Assembly: GCF_000332075.2 (NCBI RefSeq)
Contig: NZ_ALVU02000001.1
Location: 3,546,324-3,610,323, forward strand
DNA from: Synechocystis sp. PCC 7509
GTDB taxonomy: Bacteria; Cyanobacteriota; Cyanobacteriia; Cyanobacteriales; Chroococcidiopsidaceae
Direction: 5' to 3'
Length of the DNA stretch: 64,000 nucleotides
Shown here piece by piece: positions 34,634 to 41,973 of this stretch (position 1 is its first letter; every line of letters starts with the position of its first letter). The notes under the pieces are model-generated. The model had not been told where the DNA came from. It made no database searches and saw only the letters and a list, made by a program, of their open reading frames with translations. The position numbers and the translations under genes are program-made.

Positions 34634-35307
34634 TTTTCGATCTTGCTAAAACTTCTTTGCGAGAAGTCAATCAACATCTGCATCACGATTTATTAGATAA
34701 TCCAACTCCCATAAAAATCATTAATTCCGATGGCGCACACAACATCGCTATTGGTTTAAATGCACCTGTTGACATAGAAATTATCGGACATACAGGTTAT
34801 TACGCCGCCAGCATGAACAAACTAGCCAACGTAACTATTACAGGTAACGCCGGAACAGGAGTAGCCGAAAACATGATGTCTGGACGAGTCCATGTCAAAG
34901 GCTTTGCGTCAGTTTCTGCGGGTTCTTCAGCGCATGGCGGATTACTAATTATTGATGGTAATGCAGGTTTGCGCTGCGGTATTTCTCTTAAAGGTGGAAA
35001 TATTGTTGTCGGTGGAAATGTCGGCAGTTTCTCTGCATTTATGGCGCAAGCGGGAAGGATTGTAGTTTGTGGAGATGCGGGAGATGCGTTAGGCGATTCC
35101 CTTTACGAAGCAATAATTTATGTCCGAGGAAACATCAAATCTTTAGGCGCAGATGCTCAAATTGAACCAATGTTAGAAGCCGATTATCTCACAGTAGGGG
35201 AATTACTCGGTAAAGCAAATTTACCCCATCATCCCAAAGAGTTCAAAAAAGTAGCATCCGCAAAGCAGCTTTATCACTGGAATGCAGACGCAAACCAAGA
35301 ATATTAA
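34621..35307 (+). CDS. mgsB: N-methylglutamate synthase subunit B (GXGXG-motif protein)
   Basis: 228 residues made largely of the GltB GXGXG beta-helix: repeated turns such as ITGNAGTGVAENMMSGRVHVKG, GSSAHGGLLIIDGNAGLRCGI, GGNIVVGGNVGSF and RIVVCGDAGDALGDSLYEAIIYVRG. In full-length glutamate synthase this domain positions the ammonia tunnel and FMN domain. Its ATG sits 13 bases before the mgsA stop, so the two are coupled. The mgsC gene, which should follow, is separated by a GNAT gene. Confidence 0.87.
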   Translation: MDSIIFDLAKTSLREVNQHLHHDLLDNPTPIKIINSDGAHNIAIGLNAPVDIEIIGHTGYYAASMNKLANVTITGNAGTGVAENMMSGRVHVKGFASVSAGSSAHGGLLIIDGNAGLRCGISLKGGNIVVGGNVGSFSAFMAQAGRIVVCGDAGDALGDSLYEAIIYVRGNIKSLGADAQIEPMLEADYLTVGELLGKANLPHHPKEFKKVASAKQLYHWNADANQEY

Positions 35308-35340
35308 CTTATAGCAAAAATTAGTGCTGAATTCAGGCTT

Positions 35341-35847
35341 ATGTTGTTAGAAACACAACGACTGATTTTGAGAGAGTTTAAACAAGAAGATACTCAAAAA
35401 CTTGTATCTATACTTGCTAATTCAAAAGTAATGAAATTTTCACCAACAGGTATTCTCTCAAGGTCACAAACTCAAGAGAAAGTAGAAAGCTTTATTACTT
35501 CTTATAAAAAGTATGGTTTTGGAAAATGGGCTGTTATTTTAAAAGAAAATAGCGAGTTAATAGGTTATTGCGGGATAGCAGTGGAAACAATTGATTATCA
35601 GGATGAACGAGAGATTGGCTATAGATTCGACTCTAAATTTTGGGGTAAAGGCTTTGGAACTGAAGCAGCATCAGCAGCTTTAGAATGTGGATTTAAAAAA
35701 TTCCAACTTCCCTACATTCTTGGAATAGTTGAGCCTTCCAATGTAGCATCAGTCAGAGTTCTAGAAAAATTACATATGAAGTATGAAAGAAAAACAGTAT
35801 TCCACAATGTCAAAATGGATGTATATCAGAAAAGTTTTGTCACTTAA
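35341..35847 (+). CDS. GNAT acetyltransferase (RimJ/RimL type) inserted in the mgs cluster
   Basis: 168 residues. The GNAT motifs are MLLETQRLILREFKQED, ELIGYCGIAVE, the acetyl-CoA loop EIGYRFDSKFWGKGFGTEAASAALE and NVASVRVLEKLHMKYE. It is the ribosomal-protein/amino-acid acetyltransferase type; the substrate is not known. It is AT-rich and sits between mgsB and mgsC with gaps of 33 and 88 bp, unlike the overlapping genes around it, which suggests later insertion. Confidence 0.9.
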   Translation: MLLETQRLILREFKQEDTQKLVSILANSKVMKFSPTGILSRSQTQEKVESFITSYKKYGFGKWAVILKENSELIGYCGIAVETIDYQDEREIGYRFDSKFWGKGFGTEAASAALECGFKKFQLPYILGIVEPSNVASVRVLEKLHMKYERKTVFHNVKMDVYQKSFVT

Positions 35848-35935
35848 AAGATTTTGGTTTATCAAAATCTTAAATATCTAAGTTGTCATTAATTCAATTT
35901 GTATCCGAGCCAAAAATTAAATCTAACAATTAATC

Positions 35936-37279
35936 ATGAACCCTAATCAACCTATTTCTAACGAACAATCCTGGGGATACGATCGCACTATCCTTAACTA
36001 TATTCAAAATGCCGCCGCACACGGACTCTATGAAATACGCGGATTAGGTGCAAAACGTAAATTACCCCACTTTGACGACTTAGTATTTTTGGGTGCATCT
36101 TTATCTCGCTACCCCTTAGAAGGTTATCGAGAAAAATGTTCTACCAAAACCGTTTTAGGGACGCGCTACGCCACCAAACCCATAGAATTAGAAATTCCCA
36201 TCACCATCGCCGGAATGAGTTTTGGCTCTCTTTCTGCCAACGTTAAAGAAGCTTTAGGACAAGCCGCAACCCAAATGGGGACATCGACAACCACAGGGGA
36301 CGGCGGGATGACTCAAGAAGAAAGAAAGTCATCAAAAACATTGATTTACCAGTGCTTGCCGTCGCGCTACGGCTTCAATCCTGACGATTTGCGATCGGCT
36401 GATGCGATCGAAATAGTCATCGGACAAGGGGCAAAACCCGGCGGTGGTGGAATGTTATTAGGACAAAAAATCAATCCACGAGTTGCCCAAATGCGGACAT
36501 TACCCGAAGGAGTGGATCAGCGTTCCGCCTGTCGCCATCCCGATTGGACGGGTTCAGACGATCTCACAATCAAAATTCAGCAATTGCGAGAACTAACCGA
36601 CTGGGAAAAACCAATTTTTGTTAAAGTTGGAGCTTCGCGGACATTTAACGATGTCAAATTAGCCGTCCACGCAGGCGCAGATGTAATTGTAGTTGATGGA
36701 ATGCAAGGAGGAACAGCCGCCACGCAAACCGTATTTATCGAACACGTAGGCATCCCCACCTTAGCCGCCGTGCGTCAAGCCGTAGAAGCTTTAGAAGACT
36801 TAGATATGAAGGGGAAAGTGCAATTAATCGTTTCTGGTGGGGTTCGTACTGGTGCAGATGTGGCAAAAGCGATCGCATTAGGCGCAGATGCGGTATCTAT
36901 AGGTCAAGGTATTTTAATAGCGTTAGGTTGCAACAGCCAAACCTACGTTCAAAATGACACCCATTATTCCGCCCTTGAAGACTACGCCGCCCTCGGTACT
37001 GCACCAGGAACTTGTCACCACTGCCATACAGGGAAGTGTCCCGTAGGCGTAACCACTCAAGATCCGATATTAGAAAAACGGCTAGAAGTTGAAGTAGGAA
37101 CAAAAAGAGTCAAAAACTACCTGCAAACCCTAAACATGGAATTAACTACAATTGCTCGTGCTTGTGGTAAGCAAAACGTCCATCATTTGGAAAGAGAGGA
37201 CTTAGTAGCTTTAACTATTGAAGCGGCAGCAATGGCGAAGCTGCCGCTAGCCGGGACATCCTGGATTCCTGGAACTTAA
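35936..37279 (+). CDS. mgsC: N-methylglutamate synthase subunit C (FMN-binding glutamate synthase-like)
   Basis: 447 residues of the GltB FMN domain family (GlxD). Visible: PITIAGMSFGSLSANVKEALGQAA, STTTGDGGMTQEE, GQGAKPGGGGMLLGQKI, the FMN phosphate-binding region VDGMQGGTAATQTV, IVSGGVRTGADVAKAIALGADAV, and a cysteine cluster CHHCHTGKCPVGVTTQDP that would ligate a 3Fe-4S cluster. It would combine ammonia or methylamine chemistry with 2-oxoglutarate/glutamate. The C-terminus has the usual LPLAGTSW. Together with mgsA and mgsB it makes a complete enzyme. Confidence 0.85.
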   Translation: MNPNQPISNEQSWGYDRTILNYIQNAAAHGLYEIRGLGAKRKLPHFDDLVFLGASLSRYPLEGYREKCSTKTVLGTRYATKPIELEIPITIAGMSFGSLSANVKEALGQAATQMGTSTTTGDGGMTQEERKSSKTLIYQCLPSRYGFNPDDLRSADAIEIVIGQGAKPGGGGMLLGQKINPRVAQMRTLPEGVDQRSACRHPDWTGSDDLTIKIQQLRELTDWEKPIFVKVGASRTFNDVKLAVHAGADVIVVDGMQGGTAATQTVFIEHVGIPTLAAVRQAVEALEDLDMKGKVQLIVSGGVRTGADVAKAIALGADAVSIGQGILIALGCNSQTYVQNDTHYSALEDYAALGTAPGTCHHCHTGKCPVGVTTQDPILEKRLEVEVGTKRVKNYLQTLNMELTTIARACGKQNVHHLEREDLVALTIEAAAMAKLPLAGTSWIPGT

Positions 37280-37373
37280 CACCTCACTTTAAAATGACTC
37301 TGTAAACAAATATACTTGTACTATACATTAAACTCTAGAGTGCATTAGCTTGACTGTTATTGGAGGTTTGATC

Positions 37374-37670
37374 GTGGGCAAAAGCAAACTCAATAAAGTT
37401 GATCGATTGGCGAATAACATACAAATTATGGTGAAATCCCAGACTCCAGGCTTACTTTGTATCAATCCATCAAATGAAAAAGCATTTCAATTAGCCGTCC
37501 AACAATTGGGGATGAAGCTAGATGAATTTAATATTGAAAATGATGGTTTTTATTTAGAAATAAGGTTGAAACGGGATATTGGGAAGGATAGTAAGATAGT
37601 ACCATCCCTACTTAAACGTCCTGAATTGCCTAAAAATAGTACAATAAAACTTCAAAACAACAGTGAGTGA
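37374..37670 (+). CDS. Small hypothetical protein
   Basis: 98 residues from GTG at 37374, chosen because TGGAGG lies seven bases before it; a TTG at 37350 is weaker. Sequence begins MGKSKLNKVDRLANNIQIMVKSQ, mid part LLCINPSNEKAFQLAVQQLGMKLDEFNIEN, basic C-terminus. No family recognised. It is AT-rich and separates the methylamine operon from the repeat-rich stretch. Confidence 0.5.
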   Translation: MGKSKLNKVDRLANNIQIMVKSQTPGLLCINPSNEKAFQLAVQQLGMKLDEFNIENDGFYLEIRLKRDIGKDSKIVPSLLKRPELPKNSTIKLQNNSE

Positions 37671-37819
37671 GGAAAAGAGATGTGACGAGGTACTGTAATT
37701 GGGATGTAATCCACTACCTTAAACTTCCTTGCATACAACTAACTAAGGCTTTGGCTGTATATTTTAGGTTATCTGTTGGACTTGCTTTTATACGGCGCAA
37801 GAATCAAAGCAAAATTTGC

Positions 37820-38035
37820 CCTTGGCGCGATCGCTTTGTCTAAACCATAAACTATTAGTAAAAAAGTTGCCCCAAGGTGCGATCGCTCTCCCCAACACAT
37901 AAACTGTTAGTAAGAAAAATTGCCCATAGTGCGATCACTTTGTCTAAACCATAAACTGTTAGTAGAAAAAATTGCCCCTGGTGCGATCGCTTTCTCTAAA
38001 CCATAAACCGTTGGCGCGATCGTTTTCTGTAAAGG
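37820..38035. repeat. Four tandem 52-bp HIP1-containing units plus a partial unit
   Basis: HIP1-type octamers recur at 37827, 37879, 37931 and 37983, exactly 52 bp apart, with conserved intervening text (TAAACCATAAACTGTTAGTA, then AAAATTGCCC). A fifth, shortened copy starts at 38016. The same unit occurs again at 38893-38953 and 39793-39851. The rest of 37671-38109 holds no gene. Confidence 0.85.
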
Positions 38036-38109
38036 CAGTATTTATGAGTGTCCAAAGCAAAATTGTGTAAGATAGATATCAGAAAAACTCTAACTTTAGG
38101 TCAAAACTG

Positions 38110-38370
38110 ATGTCTCAGACAATTCTGAGCCAAATGCTCGACAAACTCCAATTTCTTGAACCAGTAGAGTTACAACAGCTTAATTACGCTGTTCAAGAAC
38201 GCCTTACCAACAAAGAACACACAGCCAAACAAGTTGATTTCCATCAAGCATTAGTAAATTCTGGATTAGTACAGCAAATTAAGAAAAGCTCTAATCATCC
38301 AATAGTACGGCAACCTATTGAAGTTCAAGGTAAACCAATTTCTGAAACAATTATTGAAGAACGCTGCTAA
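38110..38370 (+). CDS. VapB-like antitoxin partner
   Basis: 86 residues: a helical N-terminus (SQMLDKLQFLEPVELQQLNYAVQERL) and a basic/hydrophobic C-terminal tail (IVRQPIEVQGKPISETIIEE). No strong DNA-binding motif is visible, but the gene ends on the base before the PIN toxin gene starts, the usual layout of vapBC-type operons. Assigned as antitoxin by position and size. Confidence 0.7.
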   Translation: MSQTILSQMLDKLQFLEPVELQQLNYAVQERLTNKEHTAKQVDFHQALVNSGLVQQIKKSSNHPIVRQPIEVQGKPISETIIEERC

Positions 38371-38835
38371 ATGACAGTTTACTTTATAGATAGTAGTGCT
38401 TTAGTCAAGCGATACATCAGTGAAATTGGCTCAGTTTGGGTTTTAGAATTATTCGATCCTGCCTTTGGGAATGAAGTTTTTATCGCCGCCGTTTCAGGAG
38501 TAGAAATTATTGCTGCGATCGCACGGCGATCGCGGGGTGGAAGTATTAGTGCTACTGATGCAACAAAAGTGTTTAATCAACTAAAAAGTGATTTACAGAC
38601 AGAGTATCAAATTATTGAAATTACAGAGAGTATTATTAATGATGGAATGACCTTAGCCCAAAAGCACGGTTTACGAGGCTATGATGCAATTCAGTTAGCC
38701 GCAGGTTGTGCCTTAAATATGCTTTGTATCACCTATAACGCCGCTCCCATAATTTTTGTATCCGCAGATAAGGAGTTGAACATTGCAGCTTCAATTGAGG
38801 GTTTGGTTGTCGAAAATCCAAACAATCATCCCTAG
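38371..38835 (+). CDS. PIN-domain toxin (VapC-like)
   Basis: 154 residues. PIN acidic residues: Asp7 in YFIDSSALVKRY, Glu in AVSGVEIIAAIARR, Asp in RGYDAIQLA and Asp in FVSADKELN. All are present, so an active RNA-cleaving toxin is likely. It abuts its antitoxin-like partner. This system is intact, unlike the one at 21777. Confidence 0.88.
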   Translation: MTVYFIDSSALVKRYISEIGSVWVLELFDPAFGNEVFIAAVSGVEIIAAIARRSRGGSISATDATKVFNQLKSDLQTEYQIIEITESIINDGMTLAQKHGLRGYDAIQLAAGCALNMLCITYNAAPIIFVSADKELNIAASIEGLVVENPNNHP

Positions 38836-38892
38836 CACAACTCAAAAAGACTTCGCAAAGAAACAAAAGCCAATTTGGGATTGTGATAATGC

Positions 38893-38953
38893 GCGATCGC
38901 CTTCTCTAAACCATAAAATGTTAGTGAGAAAAATTGCCCCAAGGTGCGATCGC
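38893..38953. repeat. Second site of the 52-bp HIP1 repeat
   Basis: GCGATCGC octamers at 38893 and 38946 bracket the same unit text CTAAACCATAAAATGTTAGT and AAAATTGCCCC. The 287-bp stretch 38836-39122 has no gene other than this. Confidence 0.8.
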
Positions 38954-39122
38954 CAACTTTATCTCTTAGCTCTTAGGGTAAAAATTGCCGATACAGGAAT
39001 TAGAAAGTTCCTGTATCAACCCTTCAGGCAATTGGTAGAATAAATTGTTAGCGATCGCACTCTTAGGCGACAAGCCAGCATTTCCAATCTTTTCATTGAA
39101 CCTCAGACAAGGAGATTTTTAA

Positions 39123-39344
39123 ATGCCATTGGCTGAACTCATGTCACAAATCCAGGAGCTTTCAAAAATTGATAAGCTTCGGCTAATGCGGTTTCTGGCA
39201 ATAGAACTTGTCAAAGAAAAAGATGCAACTACCTTATTGGTTGCCAATCAAGAATATCCTGTCTGGTCGCCCTATAATTGCTCTGATGCCGCCAATGTTT
39301 TAATGGATCTTCTGGCGACAAAACGACAAGAACAGAATAATTGA
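39123..39344 (+). CDS. Small protein paired with aspartyl protease
   Basis: 73 residues: MPLAELMSQIQELSKIDKLRLMRFLAIELVKEKD, then a loop and LMDLLATKRQEQNN. The first half looks like the 'leucine-rich helix' of addiction antitoxins. It precedes a retropepsin-like gene by 54 bp; this pair is common in cyanobacteria. Role unknown. Confidence 0.65.
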   Translation: MPLAELMSQIQELSKIDKLRLMRFLAIELVKEKDATTLLVANQEYPVWSPYNCSDAANVLMDLLATKRQEQNN

Positions 39345-39398
39345 TGCTCAAAAATTCCCCTACAAAATTATTATAGCAGCCTTGGACTGGCGGATCAA

Positions 39399-39758
39399 AT
39401 GCCCTACCTGCCTTTGACGCTCAGTTTTAATAATCAATCCCTCAACGCCGAAGGCTTATTAGATACAGGCTCAAGCGTTAATGTTTTGCCATACCAGTTG
39501 GGTCTACAACTTGGTTTAATCTGGGAGAATGAGACAATCTCGGTTCTATTGACAGGAAACTTGGCTCGCTTTGAAGCTCGCGCAGTCATTGTTGATGCTC
39601 AAGTTGGTTTGTTCCCAATAGTTAGCCTAGGATTTGCCTGGACGCAAGCAACCGATGTGCCTTTGATTCTGGGACAGGCTAATTTCTTCTTTGAGTTTAA
39701 TGTCTGTTTCGTTCGTGCGCTTTCTGAATTTGAAGTCTGCCCTAAACAAGTTGAATAA
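39399..39758 (+). CDS. Retropepsin-like aspartic protease
   Basis: 119 residues. The clan AA catalytic motif is LLDTGSSVNVLPYQLGLQLG (D-T-G, about residues 21-40), followed by ILGQANFFFEFNVCF, which matches the C-terminal flap/hydrophobic motif of this family. Members are single-domain and dimerise to form the active site. The frame is open upstream to 39345, so an N-terminal extension is possible but lacks a start codon. Its pairing with a small upstream gene suggests a regulatory or toxin role; unproved. Confidence 0.8.
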   Translation: MPYLPLTLSFNNQSLNAEGLLDTGSSVNVLPYQLGLQLGLIWENETISVLLTGNLARFEARAVIVDAQVGLFPIVSLGFAWTQATDVPLILGQANFFFEFNVCFVRALSEFEVCPKQVE

Positions 39759-39792
39759 AAATGAATACAGGTAATAGGAAAATTGGACAAGT

Positions 39793-39851
39793 GCGATCGC
39801 TTTCTCTAAACCATAAACTGTTAGTAGGAAAATATGACCAAGTGCGATCGC
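39793..39851. repeat. Third site of the 52-bp HIP1 repeat
   Basis: GCGATCGC at 39793 and 39844 (51 bp apart) with CTAAACCATAAACTGTTAGT between. The surrounding 39759-40022 has no other recognisable gene. Confidence 0.8.
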
Positions 39852-40022
39852 CTTCTGTAGAAGGCTTCTAAGATTCAGAAATAACCAAAGTTTTCAGAGT
39901 CTGACAGAAGAGGGATAGCACCAGAACCAATGGAACAAAATACTTCCAAGTCTCGACCCACAAAAAAGATGATCCGCCGGGTCTACCCGTTTAGATAGAG
40001 CATGACATATTTCTGTGACTGG

Positions 40023-40742
40023 TCATGCCGAAAAAGAACTATTCCTGGACGATGCAAGAATGCGATTCAACCATTCGTGAAGAAGATTCTGCTCATTTGG
40101 GGAGAGGACTTTGAGCTGATCTAGGTTACCTCCTAATGTTGTTGCCGCATTAGCAATTAGCCCACCATCGTGGCAATTTACTTTAATTGCGATCGACGAG
40201 ATCATCGACTCCCTGATGTTCTCCAAATAGGAAGGGTCGTGAAGAACCCCAGGCAAGAAGTATGTCGACAGAACGACTCCTGATGCAGAAGAAAAGGCGA
40301 CAAACGTCGCCTCTTCCTGGCTGACCTTGAGAGATCCCGAAGCCGCTAGTCGCCCAATCAAAGCAGTCAAACCATCCAACGCGATCTGAGCGGCGGGCGT
40401 AACCTTGCGGGAATAAGGGTTGGCATACATCAGGTCATAAAGTTCAGGATTTTCCAGCCCAAATCGTACGTGGATGTCCCAGCCATGGCGCAACTGCTCT
40501 ATAGGCTCCAGTGTCTCCCTGTGTTCGGGATCGATCGCCATATACCGAGTGAACCCCCGTTCCGCCACAGCATCGAGCAACCCCACCTTGTCACCAAATA
40601 GTCTGTAGATGGTTGGTAGTTGTACCTTGGCTTCATCGGCCACTGCTCGAATCGTAATTGCATCGCGGCCAATGCTTCTCAAAAGAGACTCGGTCACATC
40701 CAAAATACAACTGCGGTTCTGGTGCTGTTTTTCTGTGGGCAT
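40023..40742 (-). CDS. TetR/AcrR-family regulator
   Basis: 239 residues. The N-terminal HTH is TetR-type: ILDVTESLLRSIGRDAITIRAVADEAKVQLPTIYRLFGDKVGLLDAVAERG (about 15-65). A ligand domain follows. Start ATG 40742 (MPTEKQHQ), preceded by GGAAG. The divergent gene is a DUF1761 membrane protein; two TTGTTAACAT copies in the space between are likely its operators. Confidence 0.88.
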   Translation of the reverse strand: MPTEKQHQNRSCILDVTESLLRSIGRDAITIRAVADEAKVQLPTIYRLFGDKVGLLDAVAERGFTRYMAIDPEHRETLEPIEQLRHGWDIHVRFGLENPELYDLMYANPYSRKVTPAAQIALDGLTALIGRLAASGSLKVSQEEATFVAFSSASGVVLSTYFLPGVLHDPSYLENIRESMISSIAIKVNCHDGGLIANAATTLGGNLDQLKVLSPNEQNLLHEWLNRILASSRNSSFSA

Positions 40743-40805
40743 CTCTACTTCCTTCAAAATCTACCAATAATTCTCCGACTGTATCCTTTACTTCTAGTGT
40801 TATCA

Positions 40806-40838
40806 TTGTTAACATATTTAATATAACTTTGTTAACAT
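40806..40838. promoter_or_regulatory. Probable TetR-family operator: two TTGTTAACAT copies
   Basis: TTGTTAACAT occurs at 40806-40815 and 40829-40838, 23 bp apart, each with the palindromic core TGTTAACA. They lie in the 140-bp gap between the divergent TetR gene and the DUF1761 gene. Confidence 0.5.
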
Positions 40839-40882
40839 TCTTGGTCAAAGAAACTTACCAAAAAACAAGGAGGATAACATAT

Positions 40883-41299
40883 ATGTTCAATGTACTTTCG
40901 GAGCTAAACTGGATTGCTATAGCGGCTGGCACGGTGGCACTCTCTGTCTTGGGTATTTTGTGGTTTGGTGTGCTTTTCCCAAAAGTCTATGCGATCGCTT
41001 TGGGAAAGCAAGATGAGCAGCCCACTCCGCCTGCTCCCATCTTCATCGTAGGTCCTTTCGTTTGTGGTCTAGTCACAACAATTGCCAGTGCGATTCTGAT
41101 CTGTGCATTTAAAATTGAGTCCGTTGCCGACGGACTGATCTTTGGTGCCATCGTTGGGATTGGGTACTTGACTTCCACAACGGTTAACACTGGGATCAAT
41201 CCTAACATTCCCCGCCCTCTGGTTTATGGTTTAGTTAGCGGCAGCTACTTTTTCTTAGCAGGACTGTTTGTTAGCGTCATTCTCGTTGCCTTGAAGTAG
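40883..41299 (+). CDS. DUF1761 membrane protein
   Basis: 138 residues with four membrane helices (about 8-30, 53-76, 84-104, 114-136): IAAGTVALSVLGILWFGVLF, FIVGPFVCGLVTTIASAILI, FGAIVGIGYLTSTTVNTG and YFFLAGLFVSVILVAL. The conserved LWFGVLFPK near the first helix is typical of DUF1761. ATG 40883 has AAGGAGG 9 bases before it. Function unknown; divergent TetR gene probably regulates it. Confidence 0.85.
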   Translation: MFNVLSELNWIAIAAGTVALSVLGILWFGVLFPKVYAIALGKQDEQPTPPAPIFIVGPFVCGLVTTIASAILICAFKIESVADGLIFGAIVGIGYLTSTTVNTGINPNIPRPLVYGLVSGSYFFLAGLFVSVILVALK

Positions 41300-41432
41300 A
41301 TCGACCGGGCTGTGGCAAGCCTCTATCGGGGCTACCTGGTAGAGTCACAATCTCATGACAAGGCGCGGCGTTCCGTTGTATTAAGAAGGTAGAAGCTCTG
41401 CTTGCCAATACCAAATTGCGGGAAACAAGAAC

Positions 41433-41897
41433 GTGCCTTTTTACCATAAAAACAAAACGCCCGCGTCAAACGCTTTAACCGACCTGATTCGCGCCGTAAT
41501 CCGGATGAACGCAACGGTGCAAAAATCAGGAACACGCCTGATGCGGGGTACGGGAATAACTAATACTCGATGGCAACTGCTCAGTGAGTTATTCGCCCTT
41601 GAAAAGCGCGTCACGGTAAGCGAATTGGCGCGGCATATGGGCTTAACACGGCAAGCCGTACAACGGCTCGCTGACGACATGGCAAGAGATGGTCTGGTTG
41701 AGTTCGCCGAAAATCTCGGAGACGCGCGAGCGATGCACTTGCTGCTCACGGAAGCAGGCAAGGCAAAGTATCACGATGCGTTAGAACGCGAATGGCAGTG
41801 GACAAATGTGATCGCCGCAGACTTTGACGCAGAACAAATCGCTCATGCTGTAGCACTTTTGGAAGCCATTACGCAGAAGATGCAAATCGAGCATTGA
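41433..41897 (+). CDS. MarR-family regulator
   Basis: 154 residues starting at GTG 41433. Winged HTH is visible: RWQLLSELFALEKRVTVSELARHMGLTRQAVQRLADDMARDGLVEFAENLGDARAMHLLLTEAG (about 50-110), with the DxR wing. MarR proteins bind palindromes and respond to phenolics or oxidants. Two such palindromes directly follow this gene, ahead of the P450 gene, and the first overlaps its stop codon. Confidence 0.9.
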   Translation: MPFYHKNKTPASNALTDLIRAVIRMNATVQKSGTRLMRGTGITNTRWQLLSELFALEKRVTVSELARHMGLTRQAVQRLADDMARDGLVEFAENLGDARAMHLLLTEAGKAKYHDALEREWQWTNVIAADFDAEQIAHAVALLEAITQKMQIEH

Positions 41898-41946
41898 CAA
41901 CATACTGTCAATGCGTTAGATTTTATATCGACAACATACTGTCAAT
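41893..41946. promoter_or_regulatory. Two near-identical palindromic operators (MarR-type) before the P450 gene
   Basis: ATTGACA-ACATAC-TGTCAAT (41893-41912) and ATCGACA-ACATAC-TGTCAAT (41927-41946), identical in 19 of 20 bases, with centres 34 bp apart. The first overlaps the MarR stop codon. Their palindrome size fits a MarR dimer, and TTGACA could also act as a -35 element. Confidence 0.6.
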
Positions 41947-41973
41947 ATATTTTGTAAAAAGGTTACTAACCTG

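Noticed and set aside
37820-38035. CRISPR-like array
   Set aside because: The units repeat every 52 bp but the whole unit is similar; there are no distinct spacers, and no cas genes are nearby.
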